From: Victivallales bacterium
Lineage (GTDB): Bacteria; Verrucomicrobiota; Lentisphaeria; Oligosphaerales; Oligosphaeraceae
Reading direction: 5' to 3'
Assembly: GCA_017964325.1 (NCBI GenBank)
Contig: JAGCSE010000271.1
Location: 1 to 18,321, forward strand
Length of the DNA: 18,321 bases
Numbering within the stretch: position 1 is the first letter of the stretch; each line of letters opens with the position of its first letter. This document shows positions 8,314-15,568 of this stretch, one piece after another. The notes beneath the pieces were generated by a model. The model did not search any database and was not told the DNA's origin. It saw only the letters and a list, made by a program, of their open reading frames with translations. The translations under genes and the position numbers were made by a program.

Positions 8314-9345
8314 CTATAGTTCCACGATCTTTCCGCTTCGAACGCTTTCAATTTCCGCCTTCACAACTCGAATCGTCTCCTTCGCCGTATCCGCCGTGAC
8401 AATCGCCGGTTTGACACCCTTGCGGATGCAATCGAAGAAATACACCTGCTCATTGAAATACGGTCCAGCCGTCGTGATGTTCAGACCACTTTGCAAATCC
8501 GCAAGTCCCGATGATAGATCGACTTCCTCTGGTGCACCGCCCTTATACACAAGCAACGCGGGCTTGTTACGACTGTTGAACTCCAATACGGCATCCTCGA
8601 AGAACGCACGATAGCTTGCCGTGAAGGGGAAACCCTGTGGCGTGTCAGCACTGCCTTCCGCACTGACAATGACGTTGCCATCATATAAATATTGCGTAAA
8701 GTTATGGAAAATGCCGCCTTGCGTGCGGTTGTCATAACTGACGCCATGGGATTGGACGGCCTTCGGTGTGCCAAGCATCCAAATCACGGCATCCGTGTCA
8801 TGGATATGACGGTCGAATATCTGCATACCGCCGCGTTCTTCATCGAGAAACCATCCCTCGTAGCCCACGGATACGCCACCAATGCGTGTCATGGACAATG
8901 CCCTCAGCGCCCCAAACAATTTCGTATCAATGGCTTTTTTCAAATAAACATATTCTGGCCAGAAACGGAGGACTTGTCCTATCATGAAATTCTTACCTGC
9001 TTTTTCCGCCGCGTCCGCCATTTCACGACAACAATCGACATTCAGCGACATCGGCTTTTCGCAGAACACATGACATCCCTTTTCCAACGCTTGAATTGAA
9101 AACGACTTGTGCAAATATGTTGGTGCACAGACAAAAACGACATCAAAATCACCTTCCGCAATCATGTTCTTTCCATCTGCATACGTCTTTTGCACACCGA
9201 GTTCACGTGCTGCCATGGCGCGACGTTCTTCGCGGGCATCCGCCACCGCCAACAGCTTGATGTCTTCATGTTTCAGCAGCAACTGCCCATGAGAACGCCC
9301 CATGTTGCCATATCCAATCAAACCGACTTTTATCATTTCGTCCAT
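8314..9345 (-). CDS. Gfo/Idh/MocA-family NAD(P)-dependent oxidoreductase
   Basis: A 343-residue protein. Residues 5-16 (KVGLIGYGNMGR) form the Rossmann GxGxxG dinucleotide site. CEKPMSLN contains the family Glu-Lys-Pro motif at 97-99. DRHIHDTDAVIWMLG places the conserved catalytic-region histidine at H182. Together these define a sugar or cyclitol dehydrogenase of the Gfo/Idh/MocA type, cytoplasmic and of usual length. The exact substrate (glucose, inositol, amino sugar or similar) cannot be read from sequence, and no sugar-catabolism neighbours narrow it. Either of the first two ATGs (Met1 or Met4) could be the start; no strong ribosome site is present. The gap to hemW is 95 bp. A 13-bp palindrome lies 85-97 bp upstream. 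Confidence 0.9.
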   Translation of the reverse strand: MDEMIKVGLIGYGNMGRSHGQLLLKHEDIKLLAVADAREERRAMAARELGVQKTYADGKNMIAEGDFDVVFVCAPTYLHKSFSIQALEKGCHVFCEKPMSLNVDCCREMADAAEKAGKNFMIGQVLRFWPEYVYLKKAIDTKLFGALRALSMTRIGGVSVGYEGWFLDEERGGMQIFDRHIHDTDAVIWMLGTPKAVQSHGVSYDNRTQGGIFHNFTQYLYDGNVIVSAEGSADTPQGFPFTASYRAFFEDAVLEFNSRNKPALLVYKGGAPEEVDLSSGLADLQSGLNITTAGPYFNEQVYFFDCIRKGVKPAIVTADTAKETIRVVKAEIESVRSGKIVEL

Positions 9346-9880
9346 CTTCTTTTGCCTTTATTCAGCAGATTTAACTTATACAAAAATTCAGCCTTCAATT
9401 CTCCCATCGTCATGCGCCTCCAAACTAAAGATTACTGTAATCATTCATTATTTCATTGCAAGTATTCCGTTACTTTTTTGTATTTTTGTATCATGGATAT
9501 TTCTGGGAATTATTTACTTAATTTTATTTAAGACTCTGCTCCGCAAGCCATTCAGTCCGTCAAATTTTTAAGTATATAATTCCCTATGAAACATCAATAT
9601 GGCATCCATCTGGTACAGTTCTTGTTGACTTTATCATTTACCGAATTACAAATCAAATTTCTGTTCTTTATAATCATGGGGGGCATCTATGGCCTCTTCG
9701 ATATTTATTGCGCGTTTTGGGATTTACATATATGCGCATCTCTGACAAAATGTGTCAGGGGGGGAATATCATGATGCTAATCGCACTGTTGTCGTCAGAC
9801 AAAGTATTGAGGACGTTCGCAAGAATATACTAATAAATATTTATATATGAGAATTGTGTGTGAATTTCCGTGACATCCAG
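9346..9880. other. AT-rich gene-poor interval upstream of the oxidoreductase
   Basis: About 530 bp holding no convincing gene. It contains the 13-bp palindrome near the oxidoreductase, a short inverted repeat (ctgaca/tgtcag, 9742-9758), and a possible broken frame on the plus strand at 9689-9850 that is too short and interrupted to call. The 62-codon plus-strand frame at 9586-9774 lacks a ribosome site and any recognisable motif. It probably carries the oxidoreductase promoter, but no clear -35/-10 pair was found. Confidence 0.5.
9430..9442. promoter_or_regulatory. Perfect 13-bp palindrome, candidate operator of the oxidoreductase gene
   Basis: The sequence gattac-t-gtaatc is a perfect inverted repeat around one central base. 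It lies 85-97 bp upstream of the oxidoreductase ATG. On the minus strand TTGCAA lies just upstream of the palindrome, so a repressor bound here could cover a promoter. That a regulator binds is inference; the symmetry is seen directly. Confidence 0.35.
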
Positions 9881-9918
9881 AAAAACGAAAGGGCCGCCCG
9901 AATTATACTTGGACGGCC
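9881..9918 (-). terminator. Rho-independent terminator beside the partial tRNA-Ser 3' end
   Basis: On the minus strand GGCCGTCC pairs with GGGCGGCC (8 bp with one G-U wobble) around an 11-nt loop and is followed by CTTTCGTTTTT. It lies about 20 bp beyond the left 19-bp tRNA repeat, the same arrangement as at the intact tRNA-Ser. The loop AAGTATAATTC resembles the other terminator's AAGCATGTTC. I infer that this was the original terminator of the tRNA gene before insertion. Confidence 0.65.
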
Positions 9919-9935
9919 ATTTCTTTACTTTAATG

Positions 9936-9954
9936 TATAATGGCGGAGAGACAG
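9936..9954. repeat. Left attachment-site-like repeat (tRNA-Ser 3'-end copy)
   Basis: The 19 bases tataatggcggagagacag are identical to 15338-15356. The last 14 bases are the complement of the 3' end of tRNA-Ser(CGA), including encoded CCA, discriminator and acceptor strand. No tRNA body follows: the sequence beyond 9954 does not fold as a T-arm. This is the expected product of tRNA-targeted site-specific integration, and a decayed duplicate tRNA is the alternative. Confidence 0.75.
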
Positions 9955-10022
9955 TGGCCCTGACCGTACCTTACCTAGCCTCCTTTGAGCACTTTTAGGG
10001 TAATTTAGAGGCCCCCGTGCTG

Positions 10023-10056
10023 GCCATTTTTCCCACCCAAAATGCCAAAAAATGGC
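10023..10056. repeat. Inverted repeat gccattttt/aaaaatggc
   Basis: A 9-bp perfect inverted repeat (10023-10031 with 10048-10056) with a 16-nt loop lies between the left tRNA repeat and the strong hairpin. It has no T-tract and no assigned role. It could be part of the island end or chance in AT-rich sequence. Confidence 0.4.
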
Positions 10057-10076
10057 GATAAATTAGAGACGTTTTT

Positions 10077-10110
10077 TTGCCTCGCACCGTCGTCGGACGG
10101 TGCGAGGCAA
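10077..10110. repeat. Perfect 15-bp hairpin with a 4-nt loop near the island end
   Basis: Arms ttgcctcgcaccgtc (10077-10091) and gacggtgcgaggcaa (10096-10110) pair perfectly across the tetraloop gtcg. It is not a standard intrinsic terminator: on the minus strand the stem is followed by A residues, and on the plus strand the T run lies before the stem. It sits 30 bp past the end of the decayed gene and about 120 bp inside the left tRNA repeat. It could act as an RNA end-protecting hairpin, a protein-binding palindrome, or a folded single-strand DNA substrate; the sequence does not decide. Confidence 0.8.
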
Positions 10111-10139
10111 CATTAATTTAATTGGCATTGCTCATCATG

Positions 10140-10535
10140 CTAGCCCATCCACAATATTTTCTCTATACGCCAGAGCTGCCACCTTCGCCAACTGATGTCC
10201 ACGATTTTCTCTTCAAGGAAGATCTTCAAGCCTTTCCTTCTTTGGAATCAGCTAAAACGCAAACAGTTGAGATAATCGACAGCCAGATGGCCTTTTTCAG
10301 CATGGTGGTATCCTTTTTGACAGTCAGCCCCTCTCGGACCATTATTAATGCTCATATACTGAGGTAGTATCAAACTCTCATCGGAATGCGCATCAATATG
10401 AACACATTGGAGTTGTCAAAGCCTCTCGCAGCGAAAATGCGACTTCGACCGTTGTTTCAGCCACAGCGCCCATCTTTCAGCGTATTTCACGCTATTTTTG
10501 AAATTATCGTGCTACCAGTTGTTTGTGTCAAGTAG
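10140..10535 (-). pseudogene. Decayed gene, reminiscent of UPF0489/arginase-like proteins
   Basis: One minus-strand frame reads like protein for about 130 codons but is broken by TAG (10514-10512), TGA (10418-10416) and TGA (10250-10248) before a final TAG at 10142-10140. Visible segments are HDNFKNSVKYAERWALWLKQ, then VHIDAHSDESLILPQYM at about 10353-10403, AEKGHLAVDYLN, and LKIFLEEKIVDISW. A DN-containing stretch followed by a tryptophan, then HIDxHSD followed by proline, recalls UPF0489 proteins, whose relatives include peptide arginases. That resemblance is by eye only. The relic lies directly downstream of the 1266-codon gene and in the same frame, so it may once have been a third gene of the island operon. 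Confidence 0.45.
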
Positions 10536-10553
10536 TTACTTTGCAGTTACCGA

Positions 10554-13500
10554 TCAGTTGGCTTGGCCGCCAACATTTTCAATCACCATTGGAGTGGTGG
10601 TGACGATGCCGTTGAGGTCAATGTCGGCGGTCCAGTGGAAATGTAAGGGGAAGCCAGCGGGTTCGCTGTATTTGATGGTGATGGTTCCAGTTTCTTCGTT
10701 TTTCGTCAGGGTGTAGGTGAGCGCCATGTGTTCATCGCTCATGATGCCCTGCGGGATGAATCCACCCTTGACGTTGGTGCCGACGGCGCTCTGCGATAGG
10801 GCGTAGAAGAGGGATGAAATCTGCTTGGAGTGAACTTTCCCGCAGAAGGTCTCTAGCTTGTCGGCAATCTCCGCGCATTTTTGGTAAATGGTTTTAGGCT
10901 TGTCGGTCCCTGGCATTTTCTCATCGGGCTTTGGCTTTGAGACGAGGGTCTCACCGTTTCCTAAATGGAAGGTGAATACTGCGTTTTCACTTGTAATGGC
11001 GGGACCTTTGGTGTCAAGTCGGGCCGGGATGGTGGGACGGATCAGATCGCCAACCATCGTGGTGCGTCCGTGCTTCGAGGTGCCGTCCAGTTCCTCGAGG
11101 GCTCCGTTGAAGGCCGATATGCCTGGTGCAAGTGGAAGGCGCCTGCCTTCGCGTATGGCGGCGACCCCGTCTTCCACGGTGTCGCCTGATTCCGCGATGA
11201 GCAGATGCACTGAGCCAAAGATGTTTCCATATCCTGCGAGCTTAGCGTAGTAGGCGGTGTCAATATTCTGGTTTGTTGCATTCGGCTCTACGCCGAGGTC
11301 GGCGTAAAGGAGCGAGACAAGGTGCGGGCGGTCGAACTGGCCGTTTTTCTGGAGGGCAATCACGGCGTCGTAGTTCTTGAGAATGCGCGCGGCGAGGAGT
11401 CCGCCCTGGTTCACTTCATGCGATGTGGCCTTTTGTTGGGCAGTGCGGGAGAGCGGGTCCATGGCGTCGAAGACGGCGTAGATAGTCTGGCGCTTTTCGG
11501 GTGGGATTTGTGCGAGGGAGTTGGCGAAGGACTGTGTATAGCCGCGACCGACAAAGCGCATTGCGGGGTTGTGCTCCATGCCGAAGACCTCCTCGGGATT
11601 ATCTGCGTTGAGCGGGAGCGCATCATTGCGGGCGATTTCATCAAAGAGGAACATTTCGACGGCGTGGGTTGCGTCCTTGGTGCAGACCAGAGGAGCGAAG
11701 TTGAGGAGGGTCGGGGTGTCACGCCGTCCAGCCTTGTAGTCAGCGTGGGTTTGGGCGTACCATGCAGTGAATTTGTCCATGAGCGCGAGACCCTGGCGGA
11801 AGTTTTCGGCGTTTTTGGCGAAGCGTCCGCCGTATCTAATGAGGCGGTTTGCCTTGCTTTGCGGGTCGAGGGCGGCTGTGATGGCATCTGCGTCAGAGCA
11901 GCCTGTGGCGGCTTTGTAGAAGGCGTATGCCTTGGCGAGGGCAGGCAGCTCGGACTTGTGGTAGCCTTCGGCAATGGCCTTCTGTGCGCCTGGCCCTTCG
12001 AGGAAGGTATTGACCATGCGGAAATCCTGGAGGCGTTTGGCGAAAGCGCGGTGGTTGTCAAGCTCACTGTAGGGGGAGTAGCGGAGGAGGCGACGGGCGG
12101 CGGCAGGGCCGTTGGGGTCGTGTTGCCAGGAGAAGAAGTCGTCATTGCGCACGTCGTCGCGTTGGAAGAATTCCCGAAGAAGCCTGTCAAGACCGGGACG
12201 TGCCATGACGACGGCGGTGGTGATGAGGTCTTCAGGAAGATGGCAGTCTTCAGGGCCAATCTCTTTGCGGTGTGCGAGGAGGCGCTGTTGAACGGCGGTG
12301 TCAACGGCGGTGGTGTACTTGGCCATGGCGGCGTAGATCTGGTCTTTTGGCGCGTGGTTGCGGATGAGTGTTTCGATTTCGGAGACGTCGATGGCGGCGG
12401 CCTCGTGGAGGAGGGCCTCCATGTCGAAGTCCTTGATCTTTTCGCCAGTGATGATCAGTGTCTTGAGCTCTTCCTTGGCGGCGGCGGGCAGAGGAGATGC
12501 GTCAATCTTCTGAATGTAGAGGATGCGCTCGTCAACGAACTTATTGACAAGTTCGCGGAAGGCTCCTTCAATGGCTTCATCGCTTTCAAGGGGCTTGATG
12601 CCTTTGCCGATTTCCAGTACGAGCGTCTCGGCGTTAGAATTGAGGCGCTTGAGGTTGAGGTCATCCCCCGCGAACACGTCGGCGGAGACTCCGAGCTTCC
12701 AGGCGAGGGCTTCGCGAGCCCATTCTTTGACCTTTCCCTGGAAGCCCTTGAGGCGCACGGCGTTGCGTGCGCAATTGGCGATGTCGGCAGTGTGCTTGGC
12801 AAGGATTGCCTCGGCCTCGGCGGGGTTCTTCGCGTCGAGGAGGCTCTTGACAAGGGCGGGATGGCGGCCCTTGAGATGATTGAGGACGTGGTTTTCGTTG
12901 AAATCGGCCCCGCCTTCGATAGACGCAAGCGCAGCCCTGGCCTTGTCTTGAATCAATCGGTCAATGGCGAGGTTCTTGGCCTCCGCAAGTAAGGCGTCAT
13001 GCACGGCTTCGGGAGTGACGCGAGATGCGTCGGGGTCATTTGCGCCGCAGATTTTGGTGACCATGTTCTGGGGCACGAGGGAGGAGAGCGAGAGGTTGTC
13101 GGGGCAGCCGATGGAGCCGTAGAGTGCACGGATTTCGACCTTGATGTTATTCATGAGCGCCTTGAAATTCGGTGGGAGGGCGCCTTTCTGGGAGTTGATT
13201 TGATTTGCAACCCATTTGTTGTAGTCTTGGGTACTCGTGGCGGGAACGAATACGCTGCCGTTCTTTTCGATTACGGCACGGGGCTTTTGCGCCATGGCGC
13301 GAAGCTGCGGGTCGGCGAGAAGCTGGTCGGCGAGCGTGCCTGTGGGAAGCGATATGAGGTGGCGGGCCAGCGTGATGGCGTCGGCGGCGTTGAGGCGGTT
13401 TGGGAGCGTAAGCGTGTCTGCATCGGCGATTCCGCTGTCGTGCAGGAGCTTGACCAGAAAGACGCGGGCCTTGAGGCCGCCCTGTTTATCGTTGGCGAGT

Positions 13501-14354
13501 GTTTGAAGCCAGGCGTCGCACTCCGCGCGGTTGGCGAAGGAGCTGATTTTCTTGCGTATTTCCATCTCGTTTTTTGTGGGGCCGTTGGTGCGGAGACGCG
13601 CAATGATGTCCTCCAGGTGGCGCACATAGGCCGCTTCAGATTTTCCCGTCGGGAACACTACTTTCTGTCCTGAACTCATGGTGTAATGTATTAAGGGGGT
13701 CTTGTTGTCGCGTGGCTTTCCGTGCGAAGCCGCCAGGATGTTGTCAAGCTGTTGCTCGGCAATCTTGAGGATTTCCTCCTTGTCGTTTTCGGAACGGAAA
13801 TCAACGTCTCCTGAAACGAGTGCCTGTTGGAGTGAGATCTTTGTGTTTTCCTTGTGCTGGAGATGGGCGTTTGCGGCGTTGACGGCATCGCGCACGGCGA
13901 CGGACTCGGCATCCATGCCGGCAGGTCCGTAAATCTGTTGGGAAGTGCGGATGCGGACTGCGTTCGGGTTGTTCGCGTTATGGGCGTTGATGGTGTCGGC
14001 GTTGCGGTCGAGGATATCGCGGATCTGCTGGCGGGATAGCGGCCTGATGCTTCGGGCGCGGAGGGAACGGTCCACGGCGCCTTTCGGGGCAAGGCCTAGC
14101 TCCTGGCGGATGAGGGCGATCTCTTTATCGCTGACGCCGTTGCCTTTGAGCGCACGTATGAATGCGTTCTTGATGGCGAGCACCTCAGCATGGGAGATGA
14201 CCGTATCGTTGGCGCTGCGGCGCGTGATGTGGTGGTTCATCTTGGCGAGCGAGTGCTTGCCGGAAAGCCTGACCTCTCCAGCGTTGTAGTCGCCAGTGGA
14301 AATATCCTGGAATTTCTTTAGAGATATGTCAACGTTTGCAAAATTGATGGTCAT
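10554..14354 (-). CDS. Large uncharacterised protein, candidate type III secretion effector
   Basis: A 1266-residue protein (about 140 kDa) that I do not recognise. It is soluble in appearance: no signal peptide, no membrane helix, few cysteines, and long alanine-rich helical stretches. The N-terminus is polar and unstructured in look (MTINFANVDISLKKFQDIST), as in many secreted effectors. A charged, helical middle and a C-terminal part with beta character (FHWTADIDLNGIVTTTPMVI near the end) follow. It starts 60 bp after the chaperone-like gene, with GAGGA 6 nt before the ATG. Chaperone gene first and large substrate second is the classic layout of type III effector loci, and this context is the whole basis for the role. 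It is very GC-rich, with C-rich coding strand unlike the neighbours, and long antisense open frames result from that bias. No enzymatic motif was identified. Confidence 0.85.
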   Translation of the reverse strand: MTINFANVDISLKKFQDISTGDYNAGEVRLSGKHSLAKMNHHITRRSANDTVISHAEVLAIKNAFIRALKGNGVSDKEIALIRQELGLAPKGAVDRSLRARSIRPLSRQQIRDILDRNADTINAHNANNPNAVRIRTSQQIYGPAGMDAESVAVRDAVNAANAHLQHKENTKISLQQALVSGDVDFRSENDKEEILKIAEQQLDNILAASHGKPRDNKTPLIHYTMSSGQKVVFPTGKSEAAYVRHLEDIIARLRTNGPTKNEMEIRKKISSFANRAECDAWLQTLANDKQGGLKARVFLVKLLHDSGIADADTLTLPNRLNAADAITLARHLISLPTGTLADQLLADPQLRAMAQKPRAVIEKNGSVFVPATSTQDYNKWVANQINSQKGALPPNFKALMNNIKVEIRALYGSIGCPDNLSLSSLVPQNMVTKICGANDPDASRVTPEAVHDALLAEAKNLAIDRLIQDKARAALASIEGGADFNENHVLNHLKGRHPALVKSLLDAKNPAEAEAILAKHTADIANCARNAVRLKGFQGKVKEWAREALAWKLGVSADVFAGDDLNLKRLNSNAETLVLEIGKGIKPLESDEAIEGAFRELVNKFVDERILYIQKIDASPLPAAAKEELKTLIITGEKIKDFDMEALLHEAAAIDVSEIETLIRNHAPKDQIYAAMAKYTTAVDTAVQQRLLAHRKEIGPEDCHLPEDLITTAVVMARPGLDRLLREFFQRDDVRNDDFFSWQHDPNGPAAARRLLRYSPYSELDNHRAFAKRLQDFRMVNTFLEGPGAQKAIAEGYHKSELPALAKAYAFYKAATGCSDADAITAALDPQSKANRLIRYGGRFAKNAENFRQGLALMDKFTAWYAQTHADYKAGRRDTPTLLNFAPLVCTKDATHAVEMFLFDEIARNDALPLNADNPEEVFGMEHNPAMRFVGRGYTQSFANSLAQIPPEKRQTIYAVFDAMDPLSRTAQQKATSHEVNQGGLLAARILKNYDAVIALQKNGQFDRPHLVSLLYADLGVEPNATNQNIDTAYYAKLAGYGNIFGSVHLLIAESGDTVEDGVAAIREGRRLPLAPGISAFNGALEELDGTSKHGRTTMVGDLIRPTIPARLDTKGPAITSENAVFTFHLGNGETLVSKPKPDEKMPGTDKPKTIYQKCAEIADKLETFCGKVHSKQISSLFYALSQSAVGTNVKGGFIPQGIMSDEHMALTYTLTKNEETGTITIKYSEPAGFPLHFHWTADIDLNGIVTTTPMVIENVGGQAN

Positions 14355-14414
14355 GGAGCATCCTCATGTTTGATTTGGAAGGCGGTGCTATTCTCTGTTT
14401 GTCTCCAAACTACA

Positions 14415-14873
14415 CTAGACCTGTATGAAACCGCCGGCCCCAAAAGCGTTGAAGTTCGCATCATCCGTGGCTGCCCGGTCTGCGGCGGGCTGATCTGCGG
14501 CGGGATGGAAGTCTGCAAGGAGGTTTCGCCAGGTTTCAGCGGTATTGGCTAGGGATTGGAGGACCGCGTCAAAAGTATCGGCATCCAGATCCGACAGCGC
14601 GATTCGTTGGACGAGAACGTAATTGCCGCTTTCGCGTGTCTTGGCAAAAAACGCGGCGGATTCAAGGTTCGATTCCAGCAGGATTTCCGCGAATTCGGCG
14701 CGCCCCTCTGCCGGCGGGGTGCCGATTTCTGCGATGGCAATGAGGCTCCAGCCATCTTCGACGAGAGTGACGGGGATGCCATCGATGTCGATGTCGGCCT
14801 GCCCGTCAACGGCGGCAAGCCCCTCCACGGCATGGCGCTCGGCCAAGTTGGAAACGAGTTCAGTGAAATCCAT
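14415..14873 (-). CDS. CesT/SycE-type type III secretion chaperone (predicted)
   Basis: A 152-residue acidic protein. The pattern fits class I type III chaperones: an amphipathic first helix (MDFTELVSNLAERHAVEGL), a short strand region DIDIDGIPVTLVEDGWSLIAIAEIG, a helix rich in Glu/Leu (AEFAEILLESNLESAAFFAK), strands YVLVQRIAL, and a final helix FDAVLQSLANTAETWRNLLADF. A low-complexity tail (PAADQPAADRAATDD) ends in GGFIQV. Such chaperones dimerise and hold the N-terminal part of an effector for delivery to the secretion machine. The frame is open to 14915, but the ATG at 14873 gives the expected N-terminus and follows TAGGA by about 9 nt. The neighbouring 1266-codon gene is the likely client. 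No secretion-apparatus gene is in the window, so an apparatus must be encoded elsewhere. The family call is by fold pattern and context. Confidence 0.8.
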   Translation of the reverse strand: MDFTELVSNLAERHAVEGLAAVDGQADIDIDGIPVTLVEDGWSLIAIAEIGTPPAEGRAEFAEILLESNLESAAFFAKTRESGNYVLVQRIALSDLDADTFDAVLQSLANTAETWRNLLADFHPAADQPAADRAATDDANFNAFGAGGFIQV

Positions 14874-15016
14874 GGTAGTTGTTCCTAGGTGACGCGGGTG
14901 GTCGATTGGCTGCATGAAACGGGCGACGGGGGCGAGTTCGGCAGCAGTAGCCCAGCCAGTGCACGGTTGCCTTGCTTTCTCATCGTTGGGAATCAGCGAC
15001 TCTCATTCGTATTTAT

Positions 15017-15028
15017 TGGCGATCGCCA
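15017..15028. promoter_or_regulatory. 12-bp perfect palindrome tggcgatcgcca in the chaperone leader
   Basis: The palindrome lies about 145 bp upstream of the chaperone ATG and about 45 bp downstream of the promoter candidate. It could be an operator; equally, gcgatcgc-type palindromes occur without regulatory meaning. Confidence 0.25.
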
Positions 15029-15071
15029 CATTGAAGACGGTGTGCGTGCGGTTTGGACGTTTACGTTATTA

Positions 15072-15104
15072 ATTATAATATATCCTATCAAAAAACTGTT
15101 ACAA
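15072..15104 (-). promoter_or_regulatory. Candidate promoter of the chaperone/effector operon
   Basis: On the minus strand TTGTAA (15104-15099) is followed after 16 nt by TATATT (15082-15077), which overlaps a perfect TATAAT (15077-15072). Only AT-rich sequence surrounds it, so chance matches are possible. A start near 15066 would give a leader of roughly 190 nt, long enough for regulation. Confidence 0.4.
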
Positions 15105-15285
15105 ATTGGAATGGCAAGGAGAAAAAGTAACATTGCAAGACGGTCGAATAATTTTATGCGTCAGAGCATGCTGCAGCCAGAAAACCATTATTTCCGAAGA
15201 CGCCTGAATACAAATGCTTGCCGCGTTTCCCCAAACACGCTGTATTGGAAAATGAGTGGAATTTTGACTGTAAGCAGTAGTACAA

Positions 15286-15320
15286 GAAAAAGCCCCCCAG
15301 AACATGCTTGGGGGGGCTTT
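15286..15320 (-). terminator. Rho-independent terminator after tRNA-Ser
   Basis: On the minus strand AGCCCCCC pairs with GGGGGGCT around a 12-nt loop, followed by TTTTC. It begins about 25 nt past the tRNA 3' end, so it ends the tRNA transcript and shields the downstream chaperone operon from read-through. Confidence 0.8.
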
Positions 15321-15337
15321 CCTTTACCTTAATAACA

Positions 15338-15356
15338 TATAATGGCGGAGAGACAG
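15338..15356. repeat. Right attachment-site-like repeat inside tRNA-Ser
   Basis: This copy is identical to 9936-9954. Bases 15343-15356 are the tRNA 3' end; the other five lie just outside it. Outside the exact repeat the flanks remain loosely similar to the left copy up to and including the terminator loop, supporting common ancestry of the two boundaries. Confidence 0.75.
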
Positions 15357-15431
15357 GGATTCGAACCCTGGGTAGCACGAAGCTACAACGGTTTTCGAGA
15401 CCGTCCCATTCGACCACTCTGGCATCTCTCC
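15343..15431 (-). tRNA. tRNA-Ser(CGA)
   Basis: An 89-nt tRNA with encoded CCA. The acceptor stem is GGAGAGA/TCTCTCC with discriminator G. The anticodon stem ACGGT/ACCGT encloses the loop CTCGAAA, giving anticodon CGA (15397-15395), which reads UCG serine codons. The long variable arm GTAGCTTCGTGCTAC confirms the serine type, and the T-arm CAGGG-TTCGAAT-CCCTG is standard. It is complete and probably functional, although its 3' end carries the island junction. Promoter and terminator are both visible. Confidence 0.97.
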
Positions 15432-15474
15432 TTGGGTCAAACAGCAAAAAATATTTCAAAATGTCAATGTCATT

Positions 15475-15502
15475 ATTATAGCTGAATTTCTTTTTTTTTC
15501 AA
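15475..15502 (-). promoter_or_regulatory. Sigma70-type promoter of tRNA-Ser
   Basis: On the minus strand TTGAAA (15502-15497) is followed after 16 nt by consensus TATAAT (15480-15475). Transcription would start near 15468, about 37 nt before the mature tRNA 5' end. The A-tract between the two boxes is typical of strong stable-RNA promoters. Confidence 0.6.
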
Positions 15503-15568
15503 GTTCCCCCTCGTCTTCATCTTTAAAAATCTCCACAAAGCAGTGAAACTTATGTAAAAAAAACACGA

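Larger units (their letters stand above)
14874..15285. other. Leader and promoter interval upstream of the chaperone gene
   Basis: About 410 bp without a convincing gene. It is GC-rich near the chaperone and AT-rich farther upstream. It holds a promoter candidate, a 12-bp palindrome, and a possible 32-codon minus-strand leader frame (14983-14885) whose TAG stop overlaps the chaperone ribosome site. That small frame has no ribosome site of its own and is not called as a gene. The long plus-strand frame here looks like a shadow. Confidence 0.5.
9936..15356. mobile_element. Candidate genomic island inserted at tRNA-Ser(CGA)
   Basis: The 5.4-kb segment is bounded by direct copies of a 19-bp sequence that overlaps the tRNA-Ser 3' end, each followed on the minus strand by a terminator. 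Inside are a predicted type III secretion chaperone gene, a 1266-codon gene, a decayed gene and an unusual hairpin. The coding part is clearly more GC-rich than its neighbours; sampled 60-base lines reach about 67-73% GC. Its plus strand is G-rich where the flanks are C-rich or balanced. No integrase, transposase or plasmid gene is visible, so the element is non-autonomous, a remnant, or moved in trans. The boundaries are seen; the mobility is inference. Confidence 0.6.

Noticed and set aside
9586..9774. 62-codon hydrophobic plus-strand frame
   Set aside because: No ribosome site, no recognisable family, and AT-rich surroundings; hydrophobic look is expected of random AT-rich sequence.
9689..9850. 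Plus-strand frame with one internal TGA (9743-9745) ending in a protein-like stretch (NRTVVVRQSIEDVRKNI)
   Set aside because: It could be a gene relic or even a recoded TGA, but it is too short, has no identifiable homologue by eye, and nearby selenocysteine signals were not seen.
11322..12992. 556-codon open frame on the plus strand
   Set aside because: It lies antisense to the 1266-codon gene. Its length comes from GC-rich, stop-poor composition; its product is Val/Gly/Glu-biased with no family motif, while the minus-strand gene has a ribosome site and chaperone context.
12999..13673. 224-codon plus-strand frame
   Set aside because: Another antisense shadow of the same GC-rich gene, with the same compositional bias and no motif.
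14885..14983. 32-codon leader frame whose stop overlaps the chaperone ribosome site
   Set aside because: The stop position would suit translational coupling, but there is no ribosome site before its ATG and the composition matches surrounding non-coding sequence.
9936..15356. Insertion sequence or prophage
   Set aside because: No transposase, integrase, terminase or structural gene and no terminal inverted repeats were found, so only a tRNA-targeted island is supported.
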